From contig NZ_AP024898.1 in assembly GCF_024529975.1 (NCBI RefSeq), forward strand, positions 1,612,001 through 1,676,000: a DNA stretch of 64,000 nt, read 5' to 3'. Positions 7,595 through 15,857 of the stretch are shown piece after piece. The stretch's first letter is position 1, and each line of letters starts with the position of its first letter. Origin of the DNA: Vibrio quintilis (GTDB taxonomy: Bacteria; Pseudomonadota; Gammaproteobacteria; Enterobacterales; Vibrionaceae). A program made the translations under genes and the position numbers. Below the pieces are notes generated by a model. It saw nothing but the letters and a program-made list of their open reading frames with translations, had not been told where the DNA came from and did no database searches.

Positions 7595-9115
7595 ATGGCC
7601 TTATCAAAGAGTATTATTCGTCAGTCTCACTTTCTGGGTACAAAAGTACGAAACTTAAGAAAGAGAAATCACCTGACTATGGAAGATTTATCTGCAAGAT
7701 GTATCCGGATCAATCCTGAGTACGCCCCTTCGGTGTCTTACCTGTCAATGATAGAACGGGGGAAGCGGGTACCAAGTATTGAGATGCTGAAAGTCATTGC
7801 GCAGGTGTTTCAAAAAGATCCCAACTGGTTTCTGGATGATCAGCCGGAAGCGGTTGATATCACGCCAAACAAAGGTACCCGTGGCGGGATTACCGGCATG
7901 GCACTTGAACCCGGTTTTCTGTTTTCAGAAGAAATTCTGCAAATTGCAATTCCGGAAATGCTGTCACAAACGGGCATCTCCGGCAGGCAGTTTGCCCAGT
8001 TGCTCATCCGGGCACATCAGGAAAGTCTGAAAAATCATTTCCCTGATCTGGAACGTGCCGCAGAGAATATTGGTCAGAAACAACTCAATCTGACAGTTGA
8101 GGATTTGATCGACATCGCACATCATCTGGGGCTGAGCATTCACTGGTTCTCTGAAGCTTCAACGGAAGTCAAAGATGAACTGGGGCTGGCAGCCAACAGG
8201 TTGGTGACTTCTTATTTTGAGCCACCCGGCTCAATCTATCTCAATGAACTGATGAAGCCTTTTCCAACCCGGATCAAATATGATTTAGCCGTTTATATCG
8301 GCCATAACATTCTTCACAGTAAAGAAGGCTGCAAAACCGTGCTCTCTATCGGGCACACCAACAGCTGGGAAGAGAATTCCGCTGAACAGGCAACTTACGA
8401 TATCAACTCAATTGATATGCTTCAGGCATGGCGGGATTTTGAATCGAGTTTCTTTGCCGGCGCATTATTGTGTCCCAAAGTACCATTCCGCCAGCTGCTT
8501 GACCGGAATGGATACGAGATTTCCGTTCATGAAAAGGTCGGTGTTTCACCTTCTGTCGCGATGAGACGGATGACCGCAGTGTCGCCTTATCCTTACTGGC
8601 ATTACTTTGATGCTTATGGCGAAGGTAAACTCAAAGCCGTTTACAGAGGCAATGGCATCCCGCTACCGTGGGGAAATATGCGCAAGGTTAAAGATCCCTG
8701 TCAGCACTGGGCAGTTTTCCGCCAGCTCGCCAGCCCTCAGTCTGGCAGTTCCGCTCAAATATCTCTGCTGAATGTCGGCGATGAACCGAGAATCTACTGT
8801 TGTGAATCCGTAAATGTGATTGACCCGGCCGGAAATTCACGGGTGTTATGTGCCGGCATCGATTTAAATCCGGCACTTGAAGCCCAGGGCTGGAATGCTT
8901 TAGACATAGCAACATCACTGAAAGAAGCATGCATCAGCGGCGGTGGTGCCGCAAAAATTCCGAAGCCAATTCACCAGCGTTTAACGACGATTGCAAAAAT
9001 ATTGAATATCAACTGGATTGAGCGTGGGATTACAAAGGAAGCACAACTGATTTGTTCCCGCGGAGGTGTCTGTCCCCGTAAGCCAAACTGTTACCAGTCA
9101 GCCAGCACAGAATAG
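7595..9115 (+). CDS. XRE-family transcriptional regulator with large C-terminal domain (DUF3612-like)
   Basis: A 506-residue cytoplasmic protein. An XRE/HTH_3 DNA-binding domain occupies about residues 15-75 (LRKRNHLTMEDLSARC and SYLSMIERGKRVPSIEMLKV). The rest is a long ligand-sensing-type region, with an IrrE/ImmA-like His-containing stretch near residue 230 (YDLAVYIGHNILHSKEG) and four cysteines at the end (CSRGGVCPRKPNC), which could bind a metal. The overall plan resembles short-chain acyl regulators and the Vibrio DUF3612 proteins. The ribosome-binding site is weak. Likely controls the divergent gene; ligand unknown. Confidence 0.8.
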   Translation: MALSKSIIRQSHFLGTKVRNLRKRNHLTMEDLSARCIRINPEYAPSVSYLSMIERGKRVPSIEMLKVIAQVFQKDPNWFLDDQPEAVDITPNKGTRGGITGMALEPGFLFSEEILQIAIPEMLSQTGISGRQFAQLLIRAHQESLKNHFPDLERAAENIGQKQLNLTVEDLIDIAHHLGLSIHWFSEASTEVKDELGLAANRLVTSYFEPPGSIYLNELMKPFPTRIKYDLAVYIGHNILHSKEGCKTVLSIGHTNSWEENSAEQATYDINSIDMLQAWRDFESSFFAGALLCPKVPFRQLLDRNGYEISVHEKVGVSPSVAMRRMTAVSPYPYWHYFDAYGEGKLKAVYRGNGIPLPWGNMRKVKDPCQHWAVFRQLASPQSGSSAQISLLNVGDEPRIYCCESVNVIDPAGNSRVLCAGIDLNPALEAQGWNALDIATSLKEACISGGGAAKIPKPIHQRLTTIAKILNINWIERGITKEAQLICSRGGVCPRKPNCYQSASTE

Positions 9116-9138
9116 CGGGTGAAAGAAAACCAACAGAC

Positions 9139-9251
9139 AAAAAAAAGCCAGTCACAAATGAATGTGTGACTGGCTGATAATCAGTGTGAACAATAATCAG
9201 GTTCACTAACAACGTCAGTTGGCTAGGTGACCCTCGGCTTAAAAGGGTCAC
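9139..9251 (-). ncRNA. qrr: Qrr quorum-regulatory small RNA
   Basis: On the minus strand the RNA would begin TGACCCTTTTAAGCCGAGGG. It contains the Qrr-invariant block GTCACCTAGCCAACTGACG followed by TTGTTAGTGAA, and ends in a strong hairpin with a run of eight T. Qrr RNAs bind Hfq and base-pair with the luxR-type master regulator, luxO and aphA mRNAs in Vibrio quorum sensing. The predicted start lies about 12 bases after a sigma-54 promoter, as in all known qrr genes. Which paralogue (qrr1-5) it is cannot be told without alignment; it is not next to luxO here. Confidence 0.95.
9146..9175 (-). terminator. Rho-independent terminator of qrr
   Basis: AGCCAGTCAC and GTGACTGGCT form a perfect 10-bp stem followed, on the minus strand, by eight T (9139-9146). 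It may also stop transcription from the convergent XRE gene. Confidence 0.92.
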
Positions 9252-9260
9252 TTGATATAA

Positions 9261-9278
9261 TGCAGTAAGCGTGCCAAC
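9261..9278 (-). promoter_or_regulatory. Sigma-54 promoter of qrr
   Basis: On the minus strand TTGGCAC (-24) and TGCA (-12) are spaced with the GG and GC dinucleotides 12 bases apart, the sigma-54 arrangement. It is placed to start the RNA near 9250. Activation is expected from phosphorylated LuxO. Confidence 0.9.
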
Positions 9279-9361
9279 TTTTAAAATCAATATAAGTGAT
9301 TGAATAAAAAAGATTTTATATTTATTCTGTACAAACTCATAGCAGAGGAGTTCATATAGGA

Positions 9362-9399
9362 TTGCATCATGCAATTTAATTTTCATTTTGCAAATGCAA
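9362..9399. promoter_or_regulatory. Two LuxO-type activator sites
   Basis: TTGCATCATGCAA at 9362-9374 is a perfect match to the LuxO consensus TTGCA-N3-TGCAA. TTTGCAAATGCAA at 9387-9399 matches with one mismatch. They lie about 85-125 bases upstream of the sigma-54 promoter, the expected position for an enhancer-binding protein. Confidence 0.82.
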
Positions 9400-9405
9400 T
9401 ATGAA

Positions 9406-10773
9406 TCAACGCTGATATTTCTCAGCATACATATTGCTATCCGCAAACTTGATCATATCACTGACATTCTCCATCTCATCCATATAAGTGGTATAACCGA
9501 TACTCACTTCCAGCAAAATACTGTGTCCTTCGCATTGAATGGGGATTAATTCAAATGTATGACGAATCCTGTCTATCACACCTCTGATATAGTGAGAATG
9601 AACACCATCAATCAGCAATACCAAAAATTCATCACCACCGATTCTGGCAACACAATCACTGTCCCGGACCGCATTGCGGATACGTCTGGCACATTCGATT
9701 AACACCTGATCACCGACAAAATGTCCGTACTGATCATTGATGAGTTTAAATTTATCTATATCGATACAAAGCAGGCTGAATCCCGGGCCAGAGGCTGCTC
9801 CTCTCTGCTTTTTATTCTCAAAGACTTTACTGAGCCTGTCCATAAAGAACCGCCTGTTGGGTAACTGAGTCAGCTCATCACACATGGATAACTGGTTTGA
9901 TTTTTTATACAGGCGATAGACTGTCAGGAAGGACATCGTCAACACAACAAACAATGAATAACCGATAATGCGAACCAGATAGTATTGATACCAGGAATAC
10001 CGGCTGTCGACATTCCCCTGTTTTTCAGCAATCGCGATCTGCCAGGTTCCCGAGGGAAAATAAAACATCTCCTGTACAAACACATGCTGAAAAACCTGCG
10101 GTTTTCCCCAAAAAACATTCCCTTCTTTTTCCGTAAAGTCTTTTCCCATGACAGCAATATCAAAATGGCTGGCCAAATCGGTAAAATTGAGAAAACTAAA
10201 CAACTTATCAATATCAACCACGATACTGACACTTCCCCAATAATGCTGATTTTTCAGGGGATCAAGGAAAACCGGAGAACGGACAATCACCGCAGTACCA
10301 CCCTGAACAAGTTTCACCGGGCCGGACACGACAACCTCCTCCATCTGGCGGGCTTTTTGCACCGCCTCCCACTGCTCCGGAATTGAACGGAAATCGGTGC
10401 CGATTGCCTTTTTATTTTCTTCAACAGGATAAACATACCGGATCACATCATCCGGTGCTAAGGAGACAGAACGAATATATTTGCCCTGCTCAATGGTTTG
10501 CTGAGAGACACTTTGCCAAAACTGAGAAACCGCCTGACTATGAACAGAAATAAGCATAGAAAGACTTTTGGCGGCATAAGCATCCGCCAGAATAGAAGCT
10601 TCTAACTTGTAGCGGACCAGAGCTAATTCGTCTTCTGCCCGTTGCTGGATATCATGCCGCATTGCCTGCTGATGAGTCAGAAAAAGAAACTCGATTAAAC
10701 CTGTATAAGCGCAGCCCAGAATCAATAAAAAAATAATGGCTGTCCACGGCCTCAGCAGGACATGATGATGCAT
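9406..10773 (-). CDS. Membrane diguanylate cyclase with periplasmic CHASE-type sensor
   Basis: A 455-residue inner-membrane enzyme predicted to make cyclic-di-GMP from two GTP. An N-terminal membrane segment (about residues 8-32), a periplasmic domain of about 230 residues resembling CHASE sensors, a second membrane segment (about 268-287) and a GGDEF domain follow in order. The active-site motif is intact GGDEF (379-383), and the inhibitory site RDSD (370-373) lies exactly five residues before it, so product inhibition is likely. I prefer the ATG at 10773, after GAGAG, over the one ten codons upstream. The qrr promoter sites begin right after its stop codon. Confidence 0.9.
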   Translation of the reverse strand: MHHHVLLRPWTAIIFLLILGCAYTGLIEFLFLTHQQAMRHDIQQRAEDELALVRYKLEASILADAYAAKSLSMLISVHSQAVSQFWQSVSQQTIEQGKYIRSVSLAPDDVIRYVYPVEENKKAIGTDFRSIPEQWEAVQKARQMEEVVVSGPVKLVQGGTAVIVRSPVFLDPLKNQHYWGSVSIVVDIDKLFSFLNFTDLASHFDIAVMGKDFTEKEGNVFWGKPQVFQHVFVQEMFYFPSGTWQIAIAEKQGNVDSRYSWYQYYLVRIIGYSLFVVLTMSFLTVYRLYKKSNQLSMCDELTQLPNRRFFMDRLSKVFENKKQRGAASGPGFSLLCIDIDKFKLINDQYGHFVGDQVLIECARRIRNAVRDSDCVARIGGDEFLVLLIDGVHSHYIRGVIDRIRHTFELIPIQCEGHSILLEVSIGYTTYMDEMENVSDMIKFADSNMYAEKYQR

Positions 10774-10996
10774 GAATTTTCTCTCTGTTGTTCTGGTTAT
10801 CATTTTCTAATAACAATGAGTCAAAAAGCCTGGATAGACAAATCACTCTAACAAAAACAATGAGAATTAATATGCATATATTGTAAATAAATGAATTTAT
10901 CGCGGTTTACCGCACCTGGCCCGGTTATCTCTTAAGCCAGTACCTCCCGGGTGTGTGAATTTTTGGTCATGAATGTCTCAATACATGGCTGAAAAT

Positions 10997-11602
10997 TTAG
11001 CCAGGCACCAATATCGAAAGTGCCATTTTGGTATACATCTCTTCTAACATTTGCCAGCCGGCATCAGTTTGAACCGGGATGCCGGAAAAAACCGATTCAT
11101 TCCCGGCACGAATCACCAGATAATTCAGACTGGCGCCTAAAATAGCACCAAATGAATTCAGCAAGGTTGTATTAAACCGGCCGGTTTTTACCAGAAAGGC
11201 AAATAAAGCCTGAACATGGGCTTCTCTTGCTTTCGCCAGCACATTGCCGACCGGTGACGATTCGATGAGCTCCCAGGCAAGAATCGCAGCGGTTGCTTTA
11301 CGCGTTCTGATCGCCGAAATATGCTGACGAATCAACGTCGCCACCGCTTGTTCAAGATCATTTTCAAAATCAGCCAGGGTCAGCTCACCAATACTTTCCT
11401 CAACAGACGGCCAGAAAATACCACTTTCCGCGTACTTCTCCGCCAGTTGTTCTAACCCACCAAAATATCTGTAAATCAACACCTTATCTACCTTTGCTTT
11501 AGAAGCAACATAGTTAATTTTCAGTTTTTGAAAACCTTCATTGACCAGAATATCTTCGAACGTATCCAGAATTCTTTGTTCAGTCTGTTCTCTTCTTCCC
11601 AT
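10997..11602 (-). CDS. TetR/AcrR-family transcriptional regulator
   Basis: A cytoplasmic repressor-type protein. The N-terminal helix-turn-helix occupies about residues 8-55 (ILDTFEDILVNEGFQKLKINYVA and KVLIYRYFGGLEQLAEKY). A C-terminal helical ligand/dimer domain follows. The start at 11602 has AAGGTGA upstream; an in-frame ATG at 11644 would add 14 non-conserved residues and is the alternative. It is divergent from the MipA/OmpV gene, which it may control. Ligand unknown. Confidence 0.87.
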   Translation of the reverse strand: MGRREQTEQRILDTFEDILVNEGFQKLKINYVASKAKVDKVLIYRYFGGLEQLAEKYAESGIFWPSVEESIGELTLADFENDLEQAVATLIRQHISAIRTRKATAAILAWELIESSPVGNVLAKAREAHVQALFAFLVKTGRFNTTLLNSFGAILGASLNYLVIRAGNESVFSGIPVQTDAGWQMLEEMYTKMALSILVPG

Positions 11603-11777
11603 TTGTTTCTGTTCACCTTCACGAATAGGTAATATATATTGCATATTTCCGGGGGATGATGTTGAACAGATTCATACACTGTCAAACGACCCGGCGGTTT
11701 TTATGACGAAAAACCATGGCTCTGAATACACATTTTAACCAATTTTGACTTTACAAACATAGCATAAAAAAACAGAA

Positions 11778-11795
11778 TGTCACCAGAGAGTGACA
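11778..11795. promoter_or_regulatory. Inverted repeat, candidate operator
   Basis: TGTCAC-CAGAGA-GTGACA is a perfect 6-bp inverted repeat with 6-base spacing, located between the divergent TetR and MipA/OmpV genes. Placement suggests a TetR-type operator; nothing else supports it. Confidence 0.4.
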
Positions 11796-11865
11796 AAACA
11801 TTATTTGATCATCATGTTTGTTTGGGTATATACCTGCATCAGTAAAAATAAAGAGTATTCGATAT

Positions 11866-12612
11866 ATGAAAAAAGCAAATTATCTGATTTTGGCAGCAAA
11901 TTTAATCGCCTTGCCGCTTTATGCCCAAAGCACAGATTACTCGATCGGTGCTGGCGTAGGCATACAGCAATCAATTTATAAAGGCATTGACAACACAACG
12001 TCTCCTTTTCCGTTAGTTGGATATGAAGGTGAGCACTTCTTCATTCAGGGCGTCACTGCCGGTTATCAGCTGCGTCCGGCCAGCGCATCATCAAATCTTA
12101 TTTTCAAGGTGATGTATGACTTTAAGGAGTTTGATCCTTCCGACTCTGATAATGCACAAATGCAGTTACTGAATAAAAGAGATAACGCCGTGATGGCTGG
12201 TGTCGGTTATAAACTGAAAACCGCAGTGGGAATTTTTCAGGCGGATGCTTTAACAGATGTCAGTGATGAACATAATGGCTCCTCAACCAGAGCAATGTGG
12301 ACCATCCCCTTCCCTAATGGCCGCTGGGGATTCAATACCACCGTCGGCTACAATTACAGCAACGGGAATTACAATAACTATTACTATGGCGTTTCTGCTC
12401 AGGAATCCGTGGTATCAGGGCTGGCCAGTTATGATCTGGACTGGGCGGGCTCATTCTTCACCAATATCCAGTCTTACTGGATGCTGACGCAAAACCTGTC
12501 TGTTGGCGGCGGTATCACTTACACATTGTATGATGATGAAATATCGGATAGTCCGATGGTTGATGATGATGAAACACTCGGCGTCAATATGAGTGTGACT
12601 TATCGCTTTTAA
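11866..12612 (+). CDS. MipA/OmpV family outer-membrane protein
   Basis: A 248-residue outer-membrane beta-barrel protein. The signal peptide (MKKANYLILAANLIALPLYA) is followed by the MipA/OmpV opening YSIGAGVGIQQSIYKGIDN and alternating barrel strands, and it ends MSVTYRF with the terminal aromatic residue typical of outer-membrane proteins. MipA in E. coli is a scaffold between murein synthases and hydrolases; OmpV in Vibrio is an antigenic, stress- or salt-linked porin-like protein. Which applies here is unknown. The ATG at 11866 follows AAAGAG and gives a clean signal peptide; the longer frame does not. Confidence 0.88.
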   Translation: MKKANYLILAANLIALPLYAQSTDYSIGAGVGIQQSIYKGIDNTTSPFPLVGYEGEHFFIQGVTAGYQLRPASASSNLIFKVMYDFKEFDPSDSDNAQMQLLNKRDNAVMAGVGYKLKTAVGIFQADALTDVSDEHNGSSTRAMWTIPFPNGRWGFNTTVGYNYSNGNYNNYYYGVSAQESVVSGLASYDLDWAGSFFTNIQSYWMLTQNLSVGGGITYTLYDDEISDSPMVDDDETLGVNMSVTYRF

Positions 12613-13055
12613 ACCACGATATTTCACTGTCATTTTTCTCCGCTTCCATCACTTCCATCACTCATCCACTAAAACCGGTCAAATCAGCGGCCGGTTTCTG
12701 CTCAGGCAACTGTGTCCTGAAAACAGTGCCAAACAATCACTCAGGTAAATACCAAACACGAACACACATCAGCCCGGCTTACGGGATTCGACATGACGAT
12801 CATTTCCAGACACATAAGTAGCTTACTTGATATACCCAAGCAACCTGAAGATGCAGAGTTCAGCGTGCATCTTCAGGTTGTTTGGGTATATATAAAAATC
12901 TCTGATATAAACACCATAATTTTTCGTCTGTTTCCTCCCGGCCAAATCCGTTAATTTATTTTGAACAGATTATTTTATCTTTATTTATCAAAGATCTGTT
13001 TTGCCTGACAAAACAAAAAAATTTCTATTAATGGCCAATTCACGGAGAAGCAATC
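12613..13055. other. Intergenic region, 443 bp, with one palindromic element
   Basis: No gene is visible. It holds the 60-bp palindromic element at 12831-12890 and, in the last 130 bases, an AT-rich stretch likely to contain the promoter of the oxidoreductase. No clear terminator follows the MipA/OmpV gene. Confidence 0.6.
12831..12890. repeat. Palindromic element, intermediate form (60 bp)
   Basis: TATACCCAAGCAACCTGAAG and CTTCAGGTTGTTTGGGTATA flank a short centre containing CAGCGTGCA, a piece of the core of the long elements at 989 and 53253. This links the short palindromes to the long form by internal deletion. Confidence 0.85.
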
Positions 13056-15005
13056 ATGAAACTGAAATACCCGCACCTGTTTAAACCCATTCAGATCGGC
13101 AATATTACTTTTAAAAACCGTCTCTTTTCTGCGCCTGTATCTCTACAGGAATTATCCAGTGAATGCTTTTTATCACAGGAAAACATCGCATTCTTCGAGC
13201 TGAGGGCGAAAGGAGGCGCAGCCAACGTCACTATTGGCGAAGCCATTGTCGAAGAAACCGGCCGTGCACATACCAAAGAGTTACGCATTGATGACCCGCT
13301 GATTCTGCCATCCCTGACCCATGCCGCCCGTTCTATTCGCCGTCATAATTCGATTCCCAGCATAGAGCTGGCACATGGCGGTAAATATGCCGGGATTCCG
13401 AATCTTGAGAATCCCCATCCGAAAAACAGACCATACGGCCCGGTCCACGAATTTTCCGAAAACGGTACTGAAGTTTTTCAGATGGAAGAATCCATGCTGA
13501 TCCGGCTGGCAGAGTCCTACAAGACAGCAGCAGCCCGGGCTAAACTGGCCGGATTTGAAATGCTGATGGTACACGGGGCACATGGCTGGTTAATCAGTCA
13601 GTTCCTTTCTCCAACCAACACCCGGACTGATCAGTACGGTGGCTCCTTTGAAAACAGAATGCGCTTCCCTGTGATGGTACTGCAGGCTATCCGGGAAGCC
13701 GTCGGACCGGGCTTTCCAATTGAATTTCGAATGAATGCGCTGGAGCTGTATCCTGAAGGGCATGGTCTGGATGAAGCCATCCGGGTAGCCAAATACATTG
13801 AACCTTATGTCGATATTCTTCATATCAGTGCCGGTAACCAACACATTCAGGAAACATTTGTCAGAACCCACCCATCGATGTTTTTGCCCCACGGTGTCAA
13901 TGCAGGGCTTGCAGCTGAAATCAAAAAACATGTCAGCATTCCTGTGGCCGTTGTCGGCGCAATTACCGACCCGGATTTAGCTGAGGAAATTATCGCCTCA
14001 GGACAGGCCGATATTGTAGCTCTTGCCCGTGGCTTAATGGCTGATCCATTCCTGCCACAAAAAGCCCATGAGGGCCGTGATCAGGATATCCGTAAATGTA
14101 TGCGCTGCCATGACTGTATGGACACAATCATTGTCACCCGGGATACCGCATGCAGTATTAACCCGGTCATTGGGGAAGAAGAACTCTATTTCTCTCCGCC
14201 ACCGTTGCCCCGCCAGTCTAAAAAAATTCTGGTTGCCGGTGGCGGTCCGGGTGGCATGCAGGCGGCACTAACAGCAGCTGAACGCAACCATCAGGTCATT
14301 CTTTGTGAGGCCAGCTCTGAGCTGGGCGGACAAATTCGCTGCGAAGCTCATGTGGATTTCAAAAAGAATTATTACGAGTTCTCAAAATGGCTGATTCATC
14401 AGGTCACTCAACATGAGAATATTGAAATTCGCACAAATACGAAAGTCGATCCTCAGCTTGTTGACACGATTGCACCGGATTCACTGGTCTGCGCAATCGG
14501 TGCTGTTCCGATCACGCCGGGCATTCCGGGCATCGATGATCCGCGGGTCATTTATTGCACGGATATGGAGAATGAAGATCTGGAAACCGGACAGCGGGTG
14601 GTGATTATCGGCGCCGGGCTGGTTGGCTCAGAAACCGCAGTGCATTTCAAGCGGGAGAACAAACAGGTCACTTTAATCGAAGCCAGAGATGACTTTGCCG
14701 TTGATGCGAACGTTTTCCATAAAATGGCACTGAATATCGAACTGCGCGAAGGTATCGATGTCCATCTGAACACCCGCGTGGAAGCCATTACGCCAGAAGG
14801 CGTGGTTGCTATCGATCAATCCGGCCAGAAACATGTTTTCCCGGCAGATACCATTTTCTGTGCCGCTGGTATGCGGTCGCTTGCTGAGGAACGTGAGCAG
14901 CTCAGAGAGTCCATTATTGACTTCCGGCCTGTCGGAGATTGCGTTCAGGTTGGTAAAGTCTCTGCGGCAGTCCATCACGGTCATTATGCCGGTATCGATA
15001 TTTAA
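13056..15005 (+). CDS. Old-yellow-enzyme-type NADH:flavin oxidoreductase with Fe-S and NAD(P)/FAD domains
   Basis: A 649-residue enzyme of the 2,4-dienoyl-CoA reductase/trimethylamine dehydrogenase/BaiCD-type group. Residues about 5-340 form an FMN-binding TIM barrel with the HGAHGWLISQFLSP active-site stretch. A 4Fe-4S site follows (CMRCHDC, then a fourth Cys eleven residues on). Residues about 385-640 are the FAD/NAD(P) module, with VAGGGPGGMQAALTA and VVIIGAGLVGSETA Rossmann motifs. It should pass electrons from NAD(P)H via FAD and Fe-S to FMN and reduce an enoate or related substrate. Start after ACGGAGAA. Monocistronic. It is about 20 residues shorter than E. coli FadH; a fadH role is possible but not proven. 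Confidence 0.88.
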   Translation: MKLKYPHLFKPIQIGNITFKNRLFSAPVSLQELSSECFLSQENIAFFELRAKGGAANVTIGEAIVEETGRAHTKELRIDDPLILPSLTHAARSIRRHNSIPSIELAHGGKYAGIPNLENPHPKNRPYGPVHEFSENGTEVFQMEESMLIRLAESYKTAAARAKLAGFEMLMVHGAHGWLISQFLSPTNTRTDQYGGSFENRMRFPVMVLQAIREAVGPGFPIEFRMNALELYPEGHGLDEAIRVAKYIEPYVDILHISAGNQHIQETFVRTHPSMFLPHGVNAGLAAEIKKHVSIPVAVVGAITDPDLAEEIIASGQADIVALARGLMADPFLPQKAHEGRDQDIRKCMRCHDCMDTIIVTRDTACSINPVIGEEELYFSPPPLPRQSKKILVAGGGPGGMQAALTAAERNHQVILCEASSELGGQIRCEAHVDFKKNYYEFSKWLIHQVTQHENIEIRTNTKVDPQLVDTIAPDSLVCAIGAVPITPGIPGIDDPRVIYCTDMENEDLETGQRVVIIGAGLVGSETAVHFKRENKQVTLIEARDDFAVDANVFHKMALNIELREGIDVHLNTRVEAITPEGVVAIDQSGQKHVFPADTIFCAAGMRSLAEEREQLRESIIDFRPVGDCVQVGKVSAAVHHGHYAGIDI

Positions 15006-15018
15006 ACTGAACTGACTT

Positions 15019-15055
15019 CAGGCCGGAAACGCCATCGCAAACAGTTTCCGGCCTG
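15019..15055 (+). terminator. Terminator after the oxidoreductase
   Basis: CAGGCCGGAAAC and GTTTCCGGCCTG form a perfect 12-bp stem with a 13-base loop, 14 bases past the stop codon. The following T-run is weak. Confidence 0.65.
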
Positions 15056-15115
15056 ATCCTGTATCTTCGGATATCAGGCGTCTGTTAGCTCTGTCAGTTA
15101 AACTCACTTTGTCTG

Positions 15116-15592
15116 TTAAACCAGGCTGTACACATCCGGTTGCCAGATTTGCATAAAAATTTCCGGATTGGCTATTGGTTTAAAACCATATTGTTCATAC
15201 AAGCCATGCGCATCACTTGTTGCCAGCACGATACGCCTCAACCCCTGAAGTTCCGGATGACTCACAATCTCATGGATTAACCATTTACTCAGGCCTGCAC
15301 CACGGTGGGTTTCTGAGATAAACACATCAGACAAATAAGCAAATGTCGCTTTATCAGTGATCATCCGGGCAAAGCCAACCTGCTCACCAGAATCCTTGTA
15401 CACGCCAAAACATAATGAATTGGCAATCGCTTTTTGCATTACCGCTTCCGGTATACCTTTCGCCCAATAGCTCTCTGAAATAAAACGATATACCCAAGCA
15501 ACCTGAAGATGCAGGGTTCAGGTTGCTTGGGTATAAACCACTGTAAAATCAAGTTCACTTTGATTGGTACTGACCCGATACCCTTCCACCAC
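15116..15592 (-). pseudogene. GNAT N-acetyltransferase gene split by a palindromic element
   Basis: The 5' part (GTG at 15592 after an AGGGGTG ribosome site) encodes VEGYRVSTNQSELDFTVVY and then runs into the palindromic element at 15489, where it meets a stop. After the element the frame resumes as YRFISESYWAKGIPEAVMQK and continues through a normal GNAT domain (LSDVFISETHRGAGLSKWL is the acetyl-CoA loop) to a stop at 15116. Removing the element with one TA joins the halves as ...TVVYRFISESYWAKGIP..., exactly in frame. A 107-residue product could still start at 15439 but would lack the first strand and helix. Acetylated substrate unknown. Confidence 0.88.
15489..15535. mobile_element. Palindromic element inserted in a GNAT gene (47 bp)
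   Basis: TATACCCAAGCAACCTGAAG and TTCAGGTTGCTTGGGTATA form a near-perfect inverted repeat. It interrupts a coding sequence, and its removal with one TA restores the frame, so it inserted as a mobile unit with a TA target duplication. Confidence 0.88.
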
Positions 15593-15857
15593 AGATAGTC
15601 ACCCCTTCAATTCTGTCAGACATATCAGTCCGTTATAGCATACATCAGCATCCGGTGCCCGGCCTCACGGGCATTAGTCATTAAATTGAAACAAAAACCC
15701 AATAAAAACAAAATCTAACAATAACAATCCTGAAAGCAAAGGTTCATCTTTAATCTCTAATTTATCCCGGTCAATACAACAAAAGTGCTGCGGCTCATTC
15801 TGTCACCACAACCCAATGGCAGATGTTTGGCACTTCAAACAAGATAAGGTAAATAAA

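Noticed and set aside
9030..9446. Minus-strand protein overlapping the XRE gene end and qrr
   Set aside because: The frame covers a clear Qrr RNA, its promoter and the end of a real gene, with low-complexity composition and no family match.
11817..11830. Another copy of the palindromic element upstream of the MipA/OmpV gene
   Set aside because: Only TTGTTTGGGTATA matches the right end; no left arm is present, so chance or an ancient remnant cannot be excluded.
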